From positions 6,157,447 through 6,221,446 of the forward strand of contig NZ_CP043538.1 of assembly GCF_000364445.2 (NCBI RefSeq): a DNA stretch of 64,000 nucleotides, read 5' to 3'. The notes beneath the pieces were generated by a model that saw nothing but the letters and a program-made list of their open reading frames with translations, searched no databases and was not told where the DNA came from. The DNA is from Methylobacterium mesophilicum SR1.6/6 (GTDB lineage Bacteria > Pseudomonadota > Alphaproteobacteria > Rhizobiales > Beijerinckiaceae). The translations under genes and the position numbers were made by a program. Position 1 is the stretch's first letter. Each line of letters begins with the position of its first letter. Positions 27,679-39,542 of this stretch are shown piece after piece.

Positions 27679-28380
27679 ATGAAGGCGGCGGACGAGGGGG
27701 ATCGCGTGGGCGCGATCTGCCAGACCCTGCGCCGGGCCATCGTGGAACGGGCGCTCACCCCCGGCGACCGCCTGCCGGAGGACGCCCTCGGCGAGCGGTT
27801 CGGGGTGAGCCGCACCATCGCCCGGCAGGCCCTGCTGCGGCTGGCCGGGGAAGGTCTGGTCGACCTGCGCCGCAATCGCATCGCCGTCGTGGCGACGCCG
27901 AGCTGGGAGGAGGCGCGCGACACCTTCGACGTGCGCCTCGGACTGGAGCGGCTGGTGGTGCGCCGCCTCGCCGGGCAGCTCAGCCCGGCGCAGCGTCAGG
28001 CGCTGCTGGACCAGATCGCCCGCGAGGAGGCCGCCCGGGGCGGGCCCGAGGCGCTGTTGATCCGGCTCGCGACGGAATTCCACCTGATGCTCGCCGAGAT
28101 GACCGGCAGCGCCGTGCTGACCCGCTACGTCGCGGAGCTCGGCTACCGCTGCGCCCTTATCCTGTCCCTCTACAGCCGGCCGCATTCCTCGGACTGCGCC
28201 GTGAGCGAGCACCGCGATATCGTCGCCGCCCTGGTCGCGGGCGATGCCGACCGCGCCGCCGCGCTCATGGACCACCACCTCGACGCGGTGGCGGAGCGGG
28301 CGCGCATCGTGCCCCCGGCCCCGCGGGAGCGCGATCTCGGCCGCCTGCTGGCCCCCTACGTGGCGGGCGGCGGAGCCTGA
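27679..28380 (+). CDS. GntR-family regulator (FCD/FadR subfamily)
   Basis: The 233-residue protein has an N-terminal winged helix (TLRRAIVERALTPGDRLPED, LGERFGVSRTIARQALLRLA, LVDLRRNRIAVVATPS, ~15-75) and an all-helical FCD ligand domain. The domain has metal-ligand-like residues (LATEFHLMLAEMTGS, SEHRDIVAALVAGD, MDHHLDAV). Such proteins usually repress transport and catabolic genes and release DNA on binding a carboxylate. It lies between the amidohydrolase/amidase operon and the ABC transporter operon and probably controls both. The ATG at 27679 is the first that yields a family-like N-terminus. Confidence 0.88.
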   Translation: MKAADEGDRVGAICQTLRRAIVERALTPGDRLPEDALGERFGVSRTIARQALLRLAGEGLVDLRRNRIAVVATPSWEEARDTFDVRLGLERLVVRRLAGQLSPAQRQALLDQIAREEAARGGPEALLIRLATEFHLMLAEMTGSAVLTRYVAELGYRCALILSLYSRPHSSDCAVSEHRDIVAALVAGDADRAAALMDHHLDAVAERARIVPPAPRERDLGRLLAPYVAGGGA

Positions 28381-28384
28381 GCCG

Positions 28385-28801
28385 TCAGGCCGTGAGCCCG
28401 TGCTTTGACAGCAGGCGCTCGGCGCTGTCGTTCCAGACCTCCATGCCGACGATCAGCCCGTCCCGCACGGTGAAGCGGTCGACGTAGCGGTTGCCCTCGA
28501 AAGGCGTGCCGTCCGGCCACGCGCCGTACAGCGTCCCGAGGCTGTAGACCGTGGTGACGCCGTCGCCCGGGACCACGTCGAGCCGTTCCATCCGCTTCTT
28601 CACCCAGGCGTAGCGGCCGGCATTGAAGGCCGTGACCTCGGACGGATGGTTGAAGACCCGGGCGCCGGTGAACACGATCCGGGTGCCCGGCGCCATGTAG
28701 CGGGCGGCCGTCTCGGGATCCGGGACCATCGAGGCCTCGAGGTAGGCGGTGACGTTGGCGGCGTCGCGGGCGGTTGCCGCATCGTGGGTCACGTCGGTCA
28801 T
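28385..28801 (-). CDS. NTF2-like (SnoaL-type) small protein
   Basis: The 138-residue protein has the cone-like NTF2 fold pattern: an N-terminal helix pair (ANVTAYLEASMVPDPETAARY), TRIVFTGARVF, then strands VTTVYSLGTLYG, FEGNRYVDRFTVRDGLIVGM and EVWNDSAERLL. Members include isomerases, dehydratases and hydrolases, and proteins without catalysis. It is convergent with gntR (4 bases apart) and divergent from the ABC transporter operon, facing the palindrome at 28844-28868. It may modify the transported compound. The ATG at 28801 is preferred because further upstream lies the operator. Confidence 0.75.
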   Translation of the reverse strand: MTDVTHDAATARDAANVTAYLEASMVPDPETAARYMAPGTRIVFTGARVFNHPSEVTAFNAGRYAWVKKRMERLDVVPGDGVTTVYSLGTLYGAWPDGTPFEGNRYVDRFTVRDGLIVGMEVWNDSAERLLSKHGLTA

Positions 28802-28843
28802 GGCAGGCCTCCTGTCGGTCCAGAGTGCCGCAAAATCCGCGAC

Positions 28844-28868
28844 AGTGCATGCAGGAAGTGTATGCACT
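28844..28868. promoter_or_regulatory. Inverted-repeat operator candidate for the GntR regulator
   Basis: AGTGCATGCA (28844-28853) and TGTATGCACT (28859-28868) form a near-perfect inverted repeat with a 5-base spacer and a single mismatch. It lies between the NTF2-like gene and the divergent ABC transporter operon. FCD-type GntR proteins commonly bind dyads of this size, and gntR is about 460 bases away. Confidence 0.6.
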
Positions 28869-28997
28869 TTGACGCTGGATTGAGCACAGGATGCCTACGG
28901 GCCTACAGTCAGTTGTCCGTGCAGCGGCCGAATCTGCCAATTCCGGGTGGCATGGAGGTTGCGGACGGTTGGGGCGCCCCGCCCTCGGAGACACGCC

Positions 28998-30179
28998 ATG
29001 GCCTCCTTCCTGCCCCCGACCCTGCGCCGCATCGCGGTGACGACGAGCGCGCTGCTCGGCCTCGCGGTCACGACCGCGCACGGTGCCGACACCGTCAAGA
29101 TCGGCCTCGTGACGGCCCTGAGCGGCCAGTCCGCGAAATCCGGCGAGGCGATCTCCCGCGGGATCGGGCTCGCCATCGACGAGATCAACGCCAAGGGCGG
29201 CGTCCTCGGGCGACCCCTCGAGCTCGTGGCCCGCGACGACGAGGCCAACCCGTCCAAGGGCGTGCTGGCGACCCGCGAGCTGATCCAGCGGGTCGGCGTC
29301 GTCGCGGTGGTCGGCGGCCTCGACACGCCGGTCTCGATGGCGATCGTGCCGATCGCCAACCAGATGAAGGTGCCGTTCATCGGCCCCTGGGCGGCCGGCA
29401 CCGGCATCACCCGCAACGGTGCGGCCGACAACTACGCTTTCCGCGTCTCGGCGGTCGACGCCCTCGTCGACGAGGCGCTGGTCGCCTACGCGGTGAAGAC
29501 CTACGGGGCGAAGAAGCCCGGCATGATCCTCATCAACAATGCCTGGGGCGAGTCGAACCAGAAGGGCCTCAAGGACGCCCTGCAGGCCGCCAACCTCCCG
29601 GCGGCCGGCATCGAGAAGTACGAGGCCAACGACGTCGACATGGTGCCCCAGCTGTCGCGGCTGAAGGAGGCCGGCGCCGACGCGCTGTTCCTCGTCGGCA
29701 ATGTCGGCCCCTCGGCCCAGGTGGTGAAGTCGCTGGACCGGATGGGCTGGTCGGTGCCGGTCGTCTCACACTGGGGTCCGGCGGGCGGCCGCTTCGACGA
29801 GCTCGCCGGCCCGAGCGCCGGCAAGGTGCACTTCATCCAGACTTTCACCTTCGCGGGCAACGCATCGCCGAAGGCGACCGCGGTGCTCGACGCGCTCAAG
29901 GCCAAGTACCCGGCGATCAAGTCGATGGCCGACGTCACCCCCGCGGTCGGCATCGCCAACGCCTACGACGCGACACACCTGCTGGCTCTGGCCATCCAGG
30001 CCGCCGGCTCCACCGAGGGCCCGAAGGTCCGTGACGGCTTCTACAAGATCGGCACCTATCCGGGCCTGATCAAAACCTACGACAAGCCCTTCGCCCCCGG
30101 CCGGCACGACGCGCTGGGCCCGGAGGACTACGTGTTCACCCGCTTCAAGGACGGTGAGATCGTCGCGGTGACCAACTGA
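28998..30179 (+). CDS. Branched-chain-type ABC transporter substrate-binding protein
   Basis: This 393-residue periplasmic binding protein of the LivK class has a signal peptide (RRIAVTTSALLGLAVTTAHG-AD), then VKIGLVTALSGQSAKSGEAI, GLAIDEINAKGGVLGRPLEL, VGGLDTPVSMAIVPIANQMK and VTPAVGIANAYDATHLLALA. The ATG at 28998 gives the best leader. It starts the operon with a LivH permease 8 bases after its stop. Ligand unknown; the neighbouring amidase and amidohydrolase suggest an amide or heterocycle rather than leucine. Confidence 0.9.
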   Translation: MASFLPPTLRRIAVTTSALLGLAVTTAHGADTVKIGLVTALSGQSAKSGEAISRGIGLAIDEINAKGGVLGRPLELVARDDEANPSKGVLATRELIQRVGVVAVVGGLDTPVSMAIVPIANQMKVPFIGPWAAGTGITRNGAADNYAFRVSAVDALVDEALVAYAVKTYGAKKPGMILINNAWGESNQKGLKDALQAANLPAAGIEKYEANDVDMVPQLSRLKEAGADALFLVGNVGPSAQVVKSLDRMGWSVPVVSHWGPAGGRFDELAGPSAGKVHFIQTFTFAGNASPKATAVLDALKAKYPAIKSMADVTPAVGIANAYDATHLLALAIQAAGSTEGPKVRDGFYKIGTYPGLIKTYDKPFAPGRHDALGPEDYVFTRFKDGEIVAVTN

Positions 30180-30187
30180 GCCCGGCG

Positions 30188-31057
30188 ATGCTGACCTCCA
30201 TCCTCGTCAGCGGCCTCGGCCTCGGCAGCATGTACGGCCTCGTGGCGCTCGGCTTCCACGTGACCTACGCGGTGTCGGGGACCGTGAACTTCGCGCAGGG
30301 GAGCGTCGTCACCCTGGGCGCGGTCCTGGCCTACGCGCTCGGCGTCACCCTCGGCTGGCCGATGCCGGCCGCGATCGTCCTGGCGCTCGTGGGCTGCGCC
30401 CTGTTCGGCCTCGTGGTCGAGCGGGCGCTGGTCCGCCCGTTCGTGGCGCGCGGCTCGGACGCGTGGCTCCTGGCGACCGTGGCGGGCGGCATCGTCCTCG
30501 ACAACACCGTGCTGTTCACCTTCGGCAAGGAGCCGCGCAGCCTGCCCTCGCCGCTGGCCACGAAGCCGGTGGAGATCCTCGGGACCGGCATCTACCCGCT
30601 GCAGCTCGTGATCCCGGTCGTCGGGATCGCGCTCGCCTTCGCGATCCGCACGGTGTTCCGGAAGACCGATCTCGGCCGCGTCCTGCTCGCCGTGGCGCAG
30701 AACGCCGACGCCGCCCGGCTGATGGGGATCGACGTGCGCCGCACCGTGGCCTGCGCCTTCGCGCTCTCGGCGGTGCTGGCCGGCATCGCGGGGCTGCTGA
30801 TCGCACCGCTCTTCTCGGTCTCGGCCGAGCTCGGCACGCTGTTCGGCATCAAGGCCTTCGCGGTGGCGATCCTCGGCGGCATCGGCTCCGCCACCGGGGT
30901 GATCCTGGCGGGGCTCCTCTACGGCCTCGTCGAGGCCGGCGTCACCGCGACCCTGGGCTCGACCTACACGCAGCTCGTGGTGTTCTCGGTGATCATCCTG
31001 GCCCTCACCCTGCGCCCCGACGGCCTGCTCGGCCGCGCCGCGGTCAACAAGGTCTGA
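30188..31057 (+). CDS. Branched-chain-type ABC transporter permease, LivH class
   Basis: This 289-residue permease has about eight spans and the LivH signatures GLGLGSMYGLVALGFHVTYA, GTVNFAQGSVVTLGA (the NFAQG motif), LLAVAQNADAARLMGIDVRR as cytoplasmic loop and VAILGGIGSATGVILAGLLY. The gene is 4 bases before the fused permease-ATPase gene, so the complex is made from only two membrane/ATPase polypeptides plus the binding protein. Confidence 0.92.
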   Translation: MLTSILVSGLGLGSMYGLVALGFHVTYAVSGTVNFAQGSVVTLGAVLAYALGVTLGWPMPAAIVLALVGCALFGLVVERALVRPFVARGSDAWLLATVAGGIVLDNTVLFTFGKEPRSLPSPLATKPVEILGTGIYPLQLVIPVVGIALAFAIRTVFRKTDLGRVLLAVAQNADAARLMGIDVRRTVACAFALSAVLAGIAGLLIAPLFSVSAELGTLFGIKAFAVAILGGIGSATGVILAGLLYGLVEAGVTATLGSTYTQLVVFSVIILALTLRPDGLLGRAAVNKV

Positions 31058-31061
31058 CGCG

Positions 31062-33530
<2,469 letters not shown>

Positions 33531-33887
33531 CGGGGACACGGTGCCGGGACGCGCTCGGGGGAGGTACGCCTCCGGCATCATGAGGCGCGCCATGGCAAGG
33601 GCACGGGCCGGCGCGCGGCCCGTGCCGGGGCACCGGCTCGAACTCACCGGGCACCCCGACCCGACCTTGAACCGGCGGTTCCTGGGGGTGGCGGCGAGCC
33701 ACCCGGGCAGCCAGCCGGGGGCGGTCGCGGTCGCGGACGTGACCGTGCCGGGCGGCGCGCATGCATCACGCTCGTAGGCTCAAGACCCTGCGCAGCCTGA
33801 TACCCGGCGGGTCAGCCTCGGCGCCCTTACGACGAAGTCCCACCGCTTCAGGATCGACCCGGCACATCCAATCCCGGGAGCATATGC
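33531..33887. other. Intergenic region between convergent genes, 357 bp
   Basis: Apart from the hairpin at 33600-33626 I see nothing with gene-like features. A short rightward reading frame after 33541 is Arg/Gly/Pro-rich with no ribosome site and is not supported. Confidence 0.5.
33600..33626. terminator. Strong hairpin between convergent genes
   Basis: GGCACGGGCC and GGCCCGTGCC are perfectly complementary around a 7-base GC loop, about 70 bases after the fused transporter gene. There is no T-tract on either strand. Position suggests a bidirectional or Rho-assisted transcription end. Confidence 0.4.
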
Positions 33888-34799
33888 CTAGATCAACGCG
33901 TATCCCGCATCGGCGCGCTCGATCCGTCCGCTCGTGGCGAGGTGCATCCCGGTCACCCTCAAGCCCTCCGCCGCCGCGCGGTCGAGAATGCGCCGTCGCG
34001 TCGTGATCGCCTCCGCCGGATCGGCATCCCAGATCACCGTCCAATCCGGGTGCGGCATCTGCAGCACCCGCGAGTGGACGATATCGCCCCAGATCAGCAG
34101 CCGATCGGATCCGTCCGCGATCAACACGCCCATATGCCCCGGTGTATGGCCGGGCAGCGGCAGCGCATGGATGCCCGGCGCGAGTTCCGCTTCGCCGGAG
34201 ACACGCCGGATCCGGTCGGGATAGGCCGCCAGCACCGCCTGCGCCGTATCGAACATCGGGCTCAACGCGGCCGGAGCAGAGGCTCTGGCCGCCGCATCCG
34301 ACCAGTAGGTCACCTCACGCTCCTGCAACACGAGTTCCGCGTTCGCGAACCGCGCGAGGCGGTTCGGCGTCAGGAGACCACCCGCGTGGTCGGCATGCAG
34401 ATGGCTCAGCCAGATGGTCTCGACCTGATCCGGCCGCACGCCCTCCGCCGCCAGTGCCGCGGTCACACGGTTGAATCCCGGCCCGAGCACGGTGCCGCAG
34501 CCCGCATCGAGCAGCCAGTGCCGTTCCCCGCGTCGGATCAGGAACGCGTTGACCGGCTCCGGCGACGGGCCCGTCGCGGGAAGGCCGGCATCCTTCAACA
34601 AGGCCTGTCCGGCTTGGCTCTCGGCGGCCGGGATCATGCTCGGCTCCAGCGGAAAGAGCCCGTCGCGCAACGGTGTCACCGTGAACGCGCCGACCCGGTA
34701 CGGACCCCTCACGGGCGCGGCTGCCGCAGGGCGGTGCAGCCCGAGCGGGACCAGGGCGGACGCGGCCAGCAGGGTGCGGCGGGAGAGTTGAGGCGACAT
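33888..34799 (-). CDS. Exported metallo-beta-lactamase-fold hydrolase
   Basis: The 303-residue protein starts with a Tat leader (SRRTLLAASALVPLGLHRPA, RR at 7-8). It has the MBL metal motif SHLHADHAGG with His133, His135, Asp137 and His138, then PLPGHTPGHMGVLI (second metal His) and LLIWGDIVHSRV (bridging Asp). The layout is that of the quorum-quenching lactonase and alkylsulfatase-like branch; activity is not predictable. It is divergent from a sensor kinase gene across 175 bases, so the two-component pair may regulate it. The ATG at 34799 is chosen because it gives the leader. Confidence 0.88.
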   Translation of the reverse strand: MSPQLSRRTLLAASALVPLGLHRPAAAAPVRGPYRVGAFTVTPLRDGLFPLEPSMIPAAESQAGQALLKDAGLPATGPSPEPVNAFLIRRGERHWLLDAGCGTVLGPGFNRVTAALAAEGVRPDQVETIWLSHLHADHAGGLLTPNRLARFANAELVLQEREVTYWSDAAARASAPAALSPMFDTAQAVLAAYPDRIRRVSGEAELAPGIHALPLPGHTPGHMGVLIADGSDRLLIWGDIVHSRVLQMPHPDWTVIWDADPAEAITTRRRILDRAAAEGLRVTGMHLATSGRIERADAGYALI

Positions 34800-34974
34800 G
34801 GCCGGCTCCTCGGAGAGGGGACAGCGCCATCCTCCGGATCGTGCCGGGATCAGACCAGGGAAGTCCGCCCGCGGAGATCCGGGCATTCTTCCCGTCTGCT
34901 TGAGCGATGGCTTGCGCACCCCGACGATCCCGGTGCCAAATCACGCCCTCGCTCCGAGCGCGGCCGTTTGATCC

Positions 34975-36315
34975 ATGAGCCTGCCCACGCATCTCGGTCT
35001 TCGCCTTCTCGTGGTCGCCGTGCTCTGCTTGGCGGGGGCGATCGCATGGGCCGCCTGGGACGCCCATGCGAGCCTCCGTGCGGAAGCCGCCATGTCGGCG
35101 GATCGGATCGCCGCGCAGCTGGCGCGGCAGCCGGGCCTCGGAAGCGCCGGGCCGGCCGCGATGCCGGTCAGCGCGCCGCAGGCCGCACCGGCGGTCCTCA
35201 CGCTCCTGCCGGGCATCTGCGCCGACATCCATCTCGGCGTGGAATTGCCCCGCCGCTTCTGCGGTGACTGGGACGGCCTCGATGCCGCCCCCGCGTGGTT
35301 CCGCACGGCGCTCGTCCGGGGAACCGATACCGCGCCAACGATCCGGGCGGTCGTGTTTCGCGAGCGCACGATCGGCAGCGTCACGACATGGCCCGATCCG
35401 ATGGCATCGGCGGCGCGTCTCTGGCGGCGGACGTGCCTTGCAGCGGGCCTCGCCCTCGGTCTGGCTGCGGCGACGGTGCTGCTGAACTGGCTCGCCGTGA
35501 TGCGCCTCGTCGCTCCGGCCGGGCGGATCGTGCAGGGGCTGGAGAACCTCGACACGGCCGGCCCCCGACCGTCGCTGCCACGCTTCGCCGCCACCGAGTT
35601 CGACCGCGTTGCCCGCGCCTGCAACGCACTCGCTGACCGGCTCGCCCACACCGAAGCCGAGCGCGCGGGCCTGATGCAGCGGCTCGTCACGGTTCAGGAA
35701 GACGAGCGGCAGGCCCTCGCGCGCGACCTGCACGATGCCTTCGGCCAGTGCCTTGCCGCCGTGGGTGCCCGTGCCGCAGCGATCGAACTGGCGGCGCCCC
35801 CGGAGCGCGCGGATCTTCGCGATGACGCCCAGGGCATCGAGGCCATCATCGCCACCATGCGGGAGAGCCTGCGTGGAGCGCTGGCCCGCCTCGAACTGCC
35901 GGATCTCGCCGAAGCCGGTCTGGAGGAGGCGCTGCGTAGCCTCGTCGCGGACTGGCGAGGACAACTCAGGTCCGGCCCGGCCCTGCATCTCGATGTGACG
36001 GGCGATCTCACCGACATGCCCGAGAACGTCGCGGCGAGCCTCTACCGGATCGCGCAGGAACTCCTGACGAACGCCTTGCGCCACGGCAGGCCGAGCCGGG
36101 TCTTCCTGCGGCTCGACCGGTCGGAGGCCGGGCCACGGACGGTGACGCTGACGCTGGACGACGACGGCGGCGGCGATGCGTCCCGAGCCGCGTCCCATAC
36201 CGGCCGGGGGCTCGTCGGCATCCGCGCACGGCTCGCCGCCCTCGGCGGAGCGTTCTCGCTCACCGGCACCGGCACCGGGATCCGGGCCTGCGCATCCGTG
36301 CCAACCGTCGGCTGA
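34975..36315 (+). CDS. NarX/UhpB-type sensor histidine kinase
   Basis: This 446-residue membrane kinase has a first transmembrane helix (GLRLLVVAVLCLAGAIAWAA-like, ~5-25), a ~125-residue periplasmic sensor with two Cys (LLPGICADIHLGVELPRRFC), and a second helix (CLAAGLALGLAAATVLLNWL, ~155-178). A HAMP-like linker and the HisKA_3 dimerisation box QEDERQALARDLHDAFGQCL, with phosphoacceptor His253, follow. The ATPase domain has LLTNALRHG and DDDGGGD and ends GRGLVGIRARLAALGG. It is co-transcribed with the response regulator 9 bases downstream. Confidence 0.92.
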   Translation: MSLPTHLGLRLLVVAVLCLAGAIAWAAWDAHASLRAEAAMSADRIAAQLARQPGLGSAGPAAMPVSAPQAAPAVLTLLPGICADIHLGVELPRRFCGDWDGLDAAPAWFRTALVRGTDTAPTIRAVVFRERTIGSVTTWPDPMASAARLWRRTCLAAGLALGLAAATVLLNWLAVMRLVAPAGRIVQGLENLDTAGPRPSLPRFAATEFDRVARACNALADRLAHTEAERAGLMQRLVTVQEDERQALARDLHDAFGQCLAAVGARAAAIELAAPPERADLRDDAQGIEAIIATMRESLRGALARLELPDLAEAGLEEALRSLVADWRGQLRSGPALHLDVTGDLTDMPENVAASLYRIAQELLTNALRHGRPSRVFLRLDRSEAGPRTVTLTLDDDGGGDASRAASHTGRGLVGIRARLAALGGAFSLTGTGTGIRACASVPTVG

Positions 36316-36324
36316 GGTCGCCGC

Positions 36325-36990
36325 ATGGCCACGTCCATCCTCCTCGTCGATGACCATCCCGTCGTGCGGGAGGGCTATCGCCGCCTGATCGAGCGACAGC
36401 CAGGCTTGGTCGTGGTCGCGGAAGCCGAGAGCGCGGCAGCGGCCTATTGCCAATACAAGGCTCACGAGCCCGATCTCGTGATCCTCGACCTGTCGCTGCC
36501 CGGCCCGAGCGGCATCGAGGCCATCCGTCACATCCGCCAATGGGACGGGGCCGCCCGCATCGTCGTGTTCAGCATGCGCACCGGAGCGTTGATCGCGCGC
36601 CAAGCCTTCGCCGCAGGGGCGAGCGGGTATGTCAGCAAGGCGAGCTCACCCCGTGAGCTGCTGGCGGCGGTGGCCGCCGTGCTCCGCGGCGAGCGAGCGA
36701 TGAGCGCCGACATCGCGCGCGCGATCGCCCAGGACGAGGTGGCCGGGGGGCGCACGGCGCTCGACGACCTCAGCCCGCGGGAACTCGAAATCCTGAGCCT
36801 GACCGCGGGCGGGATGACCGCCCAGAGCGTAGCCGAGGCGCTGTGTCTGAGCCTCAAGACGGTGCACAACAACCTCTCGGTGATCCGCGCCACTCTCGGG
36901 GCGCGCACCGATGCCCATCTCGTCTGGATCGCGATCGGGGCTGGGCTTGTATCGCCCTCCGAGGAACGAATGCCCCTGCGGAAGCCCTAG
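36325..36990 (+). CDS. NarL/FixJ-family response regulator
   Basis: This 221-residue regulator has a receiver domain with Asp9/Asp10, phosphoacceptor Asp55 (LVILDLSLPG) and Lys104 (GYVSKAS). The C-terminal LuxR helix-turn-helix reads LSPRELEILSLTAGGMTAQS, VAEALCLSLKTVHNNLSVIR. It is the cognate partner of the upstream kinase (9-base gap). Targets are unknown; the divergent metallo-beta-lactamase gene and the TonB receptor on the other side are the nearest candidates. Confidence 0.94.
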   Translation: MATSILLVDDHPVVREGYRRLIERQPGLVVVAEAESAAAAYCQYKAHEPDLVILDLSLPGPSGIEAIRHIRQWDGAARIVVFSMRTGALIARQAFAAGASGYVSKASSPRELLAAVAAVLRGERAMSADIARAIAQDEVAGGRTALDDLSPRELEILSLTAGGMTAQSVAEALCLSLKTVHNNLSVIRATLGARTDAHLVWIAIGAGLVSPSEERMPLRKP

Positions 36991-37262
36991 GATTTCGTGC
37001 GCTCTGACGACTTCTCGACCAAAAGCCAACAGACTGACATCCACCCCGAGCCGAAGTTGCCGGACGGCTGACGAGCGGCCGCTTCTGAGAAGAGTCGGCA
37101 GCGGTCGGGGCGGCTGGGTTGGGTCGCAAGCGGACGGGCCGCTCGGTGTGGATCTGCGCCGGCCCGCCTTCGAGCAGCAAAGCATGGACGCGGACCGTCG
37201 TCTCCGCGCCCGCCTCTGGCCCAGAAAAGGCCCGCCGAGCGTCCGGACGCACGCGGGTGGGC

Positions 37263-39425
37263 TCAGAAGCGACCCGCGATGGTCAGGCGCACGGCCGTGG
37301 GCTCCACCGGATGGAAGACCCGGTCGATCAGCCCCTCCGCCGCCTCGCCGGGCAGGCGGGACACGTACGCGTAAGTGATCTGGTCGGACTTGCTGTTGGT
37401 CAGGTTCAGCACGTCCAGCGAGACGCTGATGCCGGTCTCGAAATTGTAGCCAACCCGGCCGTTGAACAGCGCGGTCGGTCGCGAGCGGATCGAGTTGTCC
37501 TCAATCAGGGGTCGCGGGCCGAAGTAGCGGAATCTCAGGGAGCCGAACCAGCCGAGCGGCTCGCCGAAGGTGACGCCCGCCGAGGCGATGGTGGTGGGCG
37601 CCTCGGGCACGCGGTTGCCGACCGGATCGTAGTCCGAGAACCGGGCGTTGGTGATCGTCAGGTCCCCCTCCAGCGACAGCCAGGGCGTTACGGCGTAGCG
37701 GTTCGTCCACTCGACACCGAAGCGCCGGGTCGGGCGACTCGGCTCCGTCGTGCCGGTGTCGCCCTGGAACAGGTTCTCCGAGGCGAAGTCGAGCCGGAAC
37801 AGGGCGAGGCTCGTCTCCAGACCGGCGATGGAGCGGTTGCGCAGCCCGACCTCGTAGCCCGTGGACGGCACCAGGAACGGCGAGCGGGTGGTGTTGAACA
37901 GCGACGACGTCGGGTCGACGGTGGCGGTCACGCCGCGCACGTCGTTCGAGTGGAAGCCGCCGCCGTAATTCACGTAGAGTTCGGTGTCGAACCACGGCCC
38001 GAGCGTCAGGCCGAGCTTCGGGTTGACGATGCCGTCCCGCGCTTGGCCGGAATTGGCCGGCGTGTCCGAGACGACGCTGGCGGAGTAGCCGTCCGCGCGG
38101 AAGCCGATCGAGGTGCGCAGCCAGTCGGTCCAGCGGACCCGGTTGTCGAAGTAGAAGGCCCCGCTCGTCTCCAGCACGCGATCGTCGAGCACCCCGGAAC
38201 GGTACTGCCGGTTCGTGGTGTTGAACAGACCGACACGGATCGAGTCGGTCCGCGTCTGCACGCCGATCTCGTTCTCCATCGGGCGCCCGAACAGGTCGCC
38301 CTGGAAGATGTGCAGGGCCTCGCCGCCGCCGATAATGCGTTGATCGAGCTGGTGGAACTGGTCGCCATTGACCGGGTCGTTGAGGAAGTAGGTGAAATCG
38401 TTGAACAGGTTCAGCTGGGACCGGATGATGTAGGCCGAGGCCCGCGTCACGCCCGTATCGTCCGTCGCACTGAACTTGCCCGAGAGCGAGAAGCGCGAGG
38501 TGTCTCCGCCATCCGCGGGATTGATCGTGCCGTAGCGGCTGATGAGGCCAGAGACGACGGCGCGCTCGGGGATCTGGTTGGTCGCCGTCCACCGGGCTGC
38601 GTAGGCCATGCCGGTGATCGAGAAGCCGTCGAGCGGTGTGCCCTGGCTGTAGCGGGCCACCCCGTTGATCTTGCGCAGCGCGTCCGGGACGACCCACGGG
38701 CCGTCATAGACCTGCGCCTCGCCAGCCAGGAGCAGGTTGCCCTCGCCCAGCGGCACGGTGGTGATCGACAGGGCGCGCTTGTAGCCGAAGCTGCCGATCG
38801 ATGTGAGGGCGACGTTCCTGGGTGTCGCGTCGAGGTAGTCGATCCGCACCGAGCCCGCGGAGGCGAAATCGCCGTCGCGCACGAAATACGGCCCCTTGTG
38901 GAATTCCACGGCACCGACAAGCTCGGGGATGAGGAAGTTGATGTCGGCGTAGCCCTGGCCGTGGGCGTGGGTGCGCATGTTGAGCGGCATGCCGTCGAGG
39001 AACAGCGCGATGTCGGTGCCGTGGTCGAGGTTGAAGCCGCGCAGGAAAAACTGATTGGCTTTGCCCTCGCCCGAGTGCTGTGTGACGATCAGCCCCGGCA
39101 CCGCCTCCAGCACCTCGCCGGGGCGGGTCACGGGGCGGCTGTTGACCTGCGCACCCGTGATGACGCCGGAACTGGCGGAGTCCACCGGTGTGCTGATCCC
39201 GCCGATGCCGGTCGTGCCTCCGACATAGCCTGCGCTCGCGGACGGACCGGCTTGCGGAGCCATGGCCGCGGCGGTCTCCGCCGTGACCGAGATCTCCTCC
39301 AGCGTCGCCTCGGTGGTCGCCGCACGCGACGTGGATCGGTCCTGGGCTACAGCCGCTGATGCGAGTGCGGCGAGGCCGAGGCCCGACAAGGTCGAGAGCC
39401 GTCGGCCGGTTTGACGGTGGAACAC
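37263..39425 (-). CDS. TonB-dependent outer-membrane receptor, B12-riboswitch controlled
   Basis: This 720-residue outer-membrane receptor has a signal peptide (TLSGLGLAALASAAVAQ), a TonB-box-like region, and a plug domain with VTRPGEVLEAVPGLIVTQHS, ANQFFLRGFNLDHGTDIALF and LDGMPLNMRTHAHGQGYADI. A 22-strand-type barrel ends in the usual aromatic C-terminus (LTIAGRF). It starts with GTG at 39425. A cobalamin riboswitch lies in its leader, so it is expressed when B12 is scarce. It is longer than E. coli BtuB (~600), and its plug is closer to the metal/unknown TonB receptor group. Cargo may be cobalamin, a corrinoid, or a metal such as cobalt. Confidence 0.92.
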   Translation of the reverse strand: MFHRQTGRRLSTLSGLGLAALASAAVAQDRSTSRAATTEATLEEISVTAETAAAMAPQAGPSASAGYVGGTTGIGGISTPVDSASSGVITGAQVNSRPVTRPGEVLEAVPGLIVTQHSGEGKANQFFLRGFNLDHGTDIALFLDGMPLNMRTHAHGQGYADINFLIPELVGAVEFHKGPYFVRDGDFASAGSVRIDYLDATPRNVALTSIGSFGYKRALSITTVPLGEGNLLLAGEAQVYDGPWVVPDALRKINGVARYSQGTPLDGFSITGMAYAARWTATNQIPERAVVSGLISRYGTINPADGGDTSRFSLSGKFSATDDTGVTRASAYIIRSQLNLFNDFTYFLNDPVNGDQFHQLDQRIIGGGEALHIFQGDLFGRPMENEIGVQTRTDSIRVGLFNTTNRQYRSGVLDDRVLETSGAFYFDNRVRWTDWLRTSIGFRADGYSASVVSDTPANSGQARDGIVNPKLGLTLGPWFDTELYVNYGGGFHSNDVRGVTATVDPTSSLFNTTRSPFLVPSTGYEVGLRNRSIAGLETSLALFRLDFASENLFQGDTGTTEPSRPTRRFGVEWTNRYAVTPWLSLEGDLTITNARFSDYDPVGNRVPEAPTTIASAGVTFGEPLGWFGSLRFRYFGPRPLIEDNSIRSRPTALFNGRVGYNFETGISVSLDVLNLTNSKSDQITYAYVSRLPGEAAEGLIDRVFHPVEPTAVRLTIAGRF

Positions 39426-39542
39426 GGGAGCCTCGGCAACGGCAGTGGCACGTCACCGCGAACAAGTCCGAGACAACCGCGTCAGCGCGGCTGTCTCGAC
39501 ACCCACCAGGACACCCCGCCCGGCGCGTTTCGCGTGTGACCA

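Noticed and set aside
33541..33777. Possible small rightward gene after the fused transporter
   Set aside because: Arg/Gly/Pro-rich, no ribosome site, and it overlaps the strong hairpin at 33600-33626.
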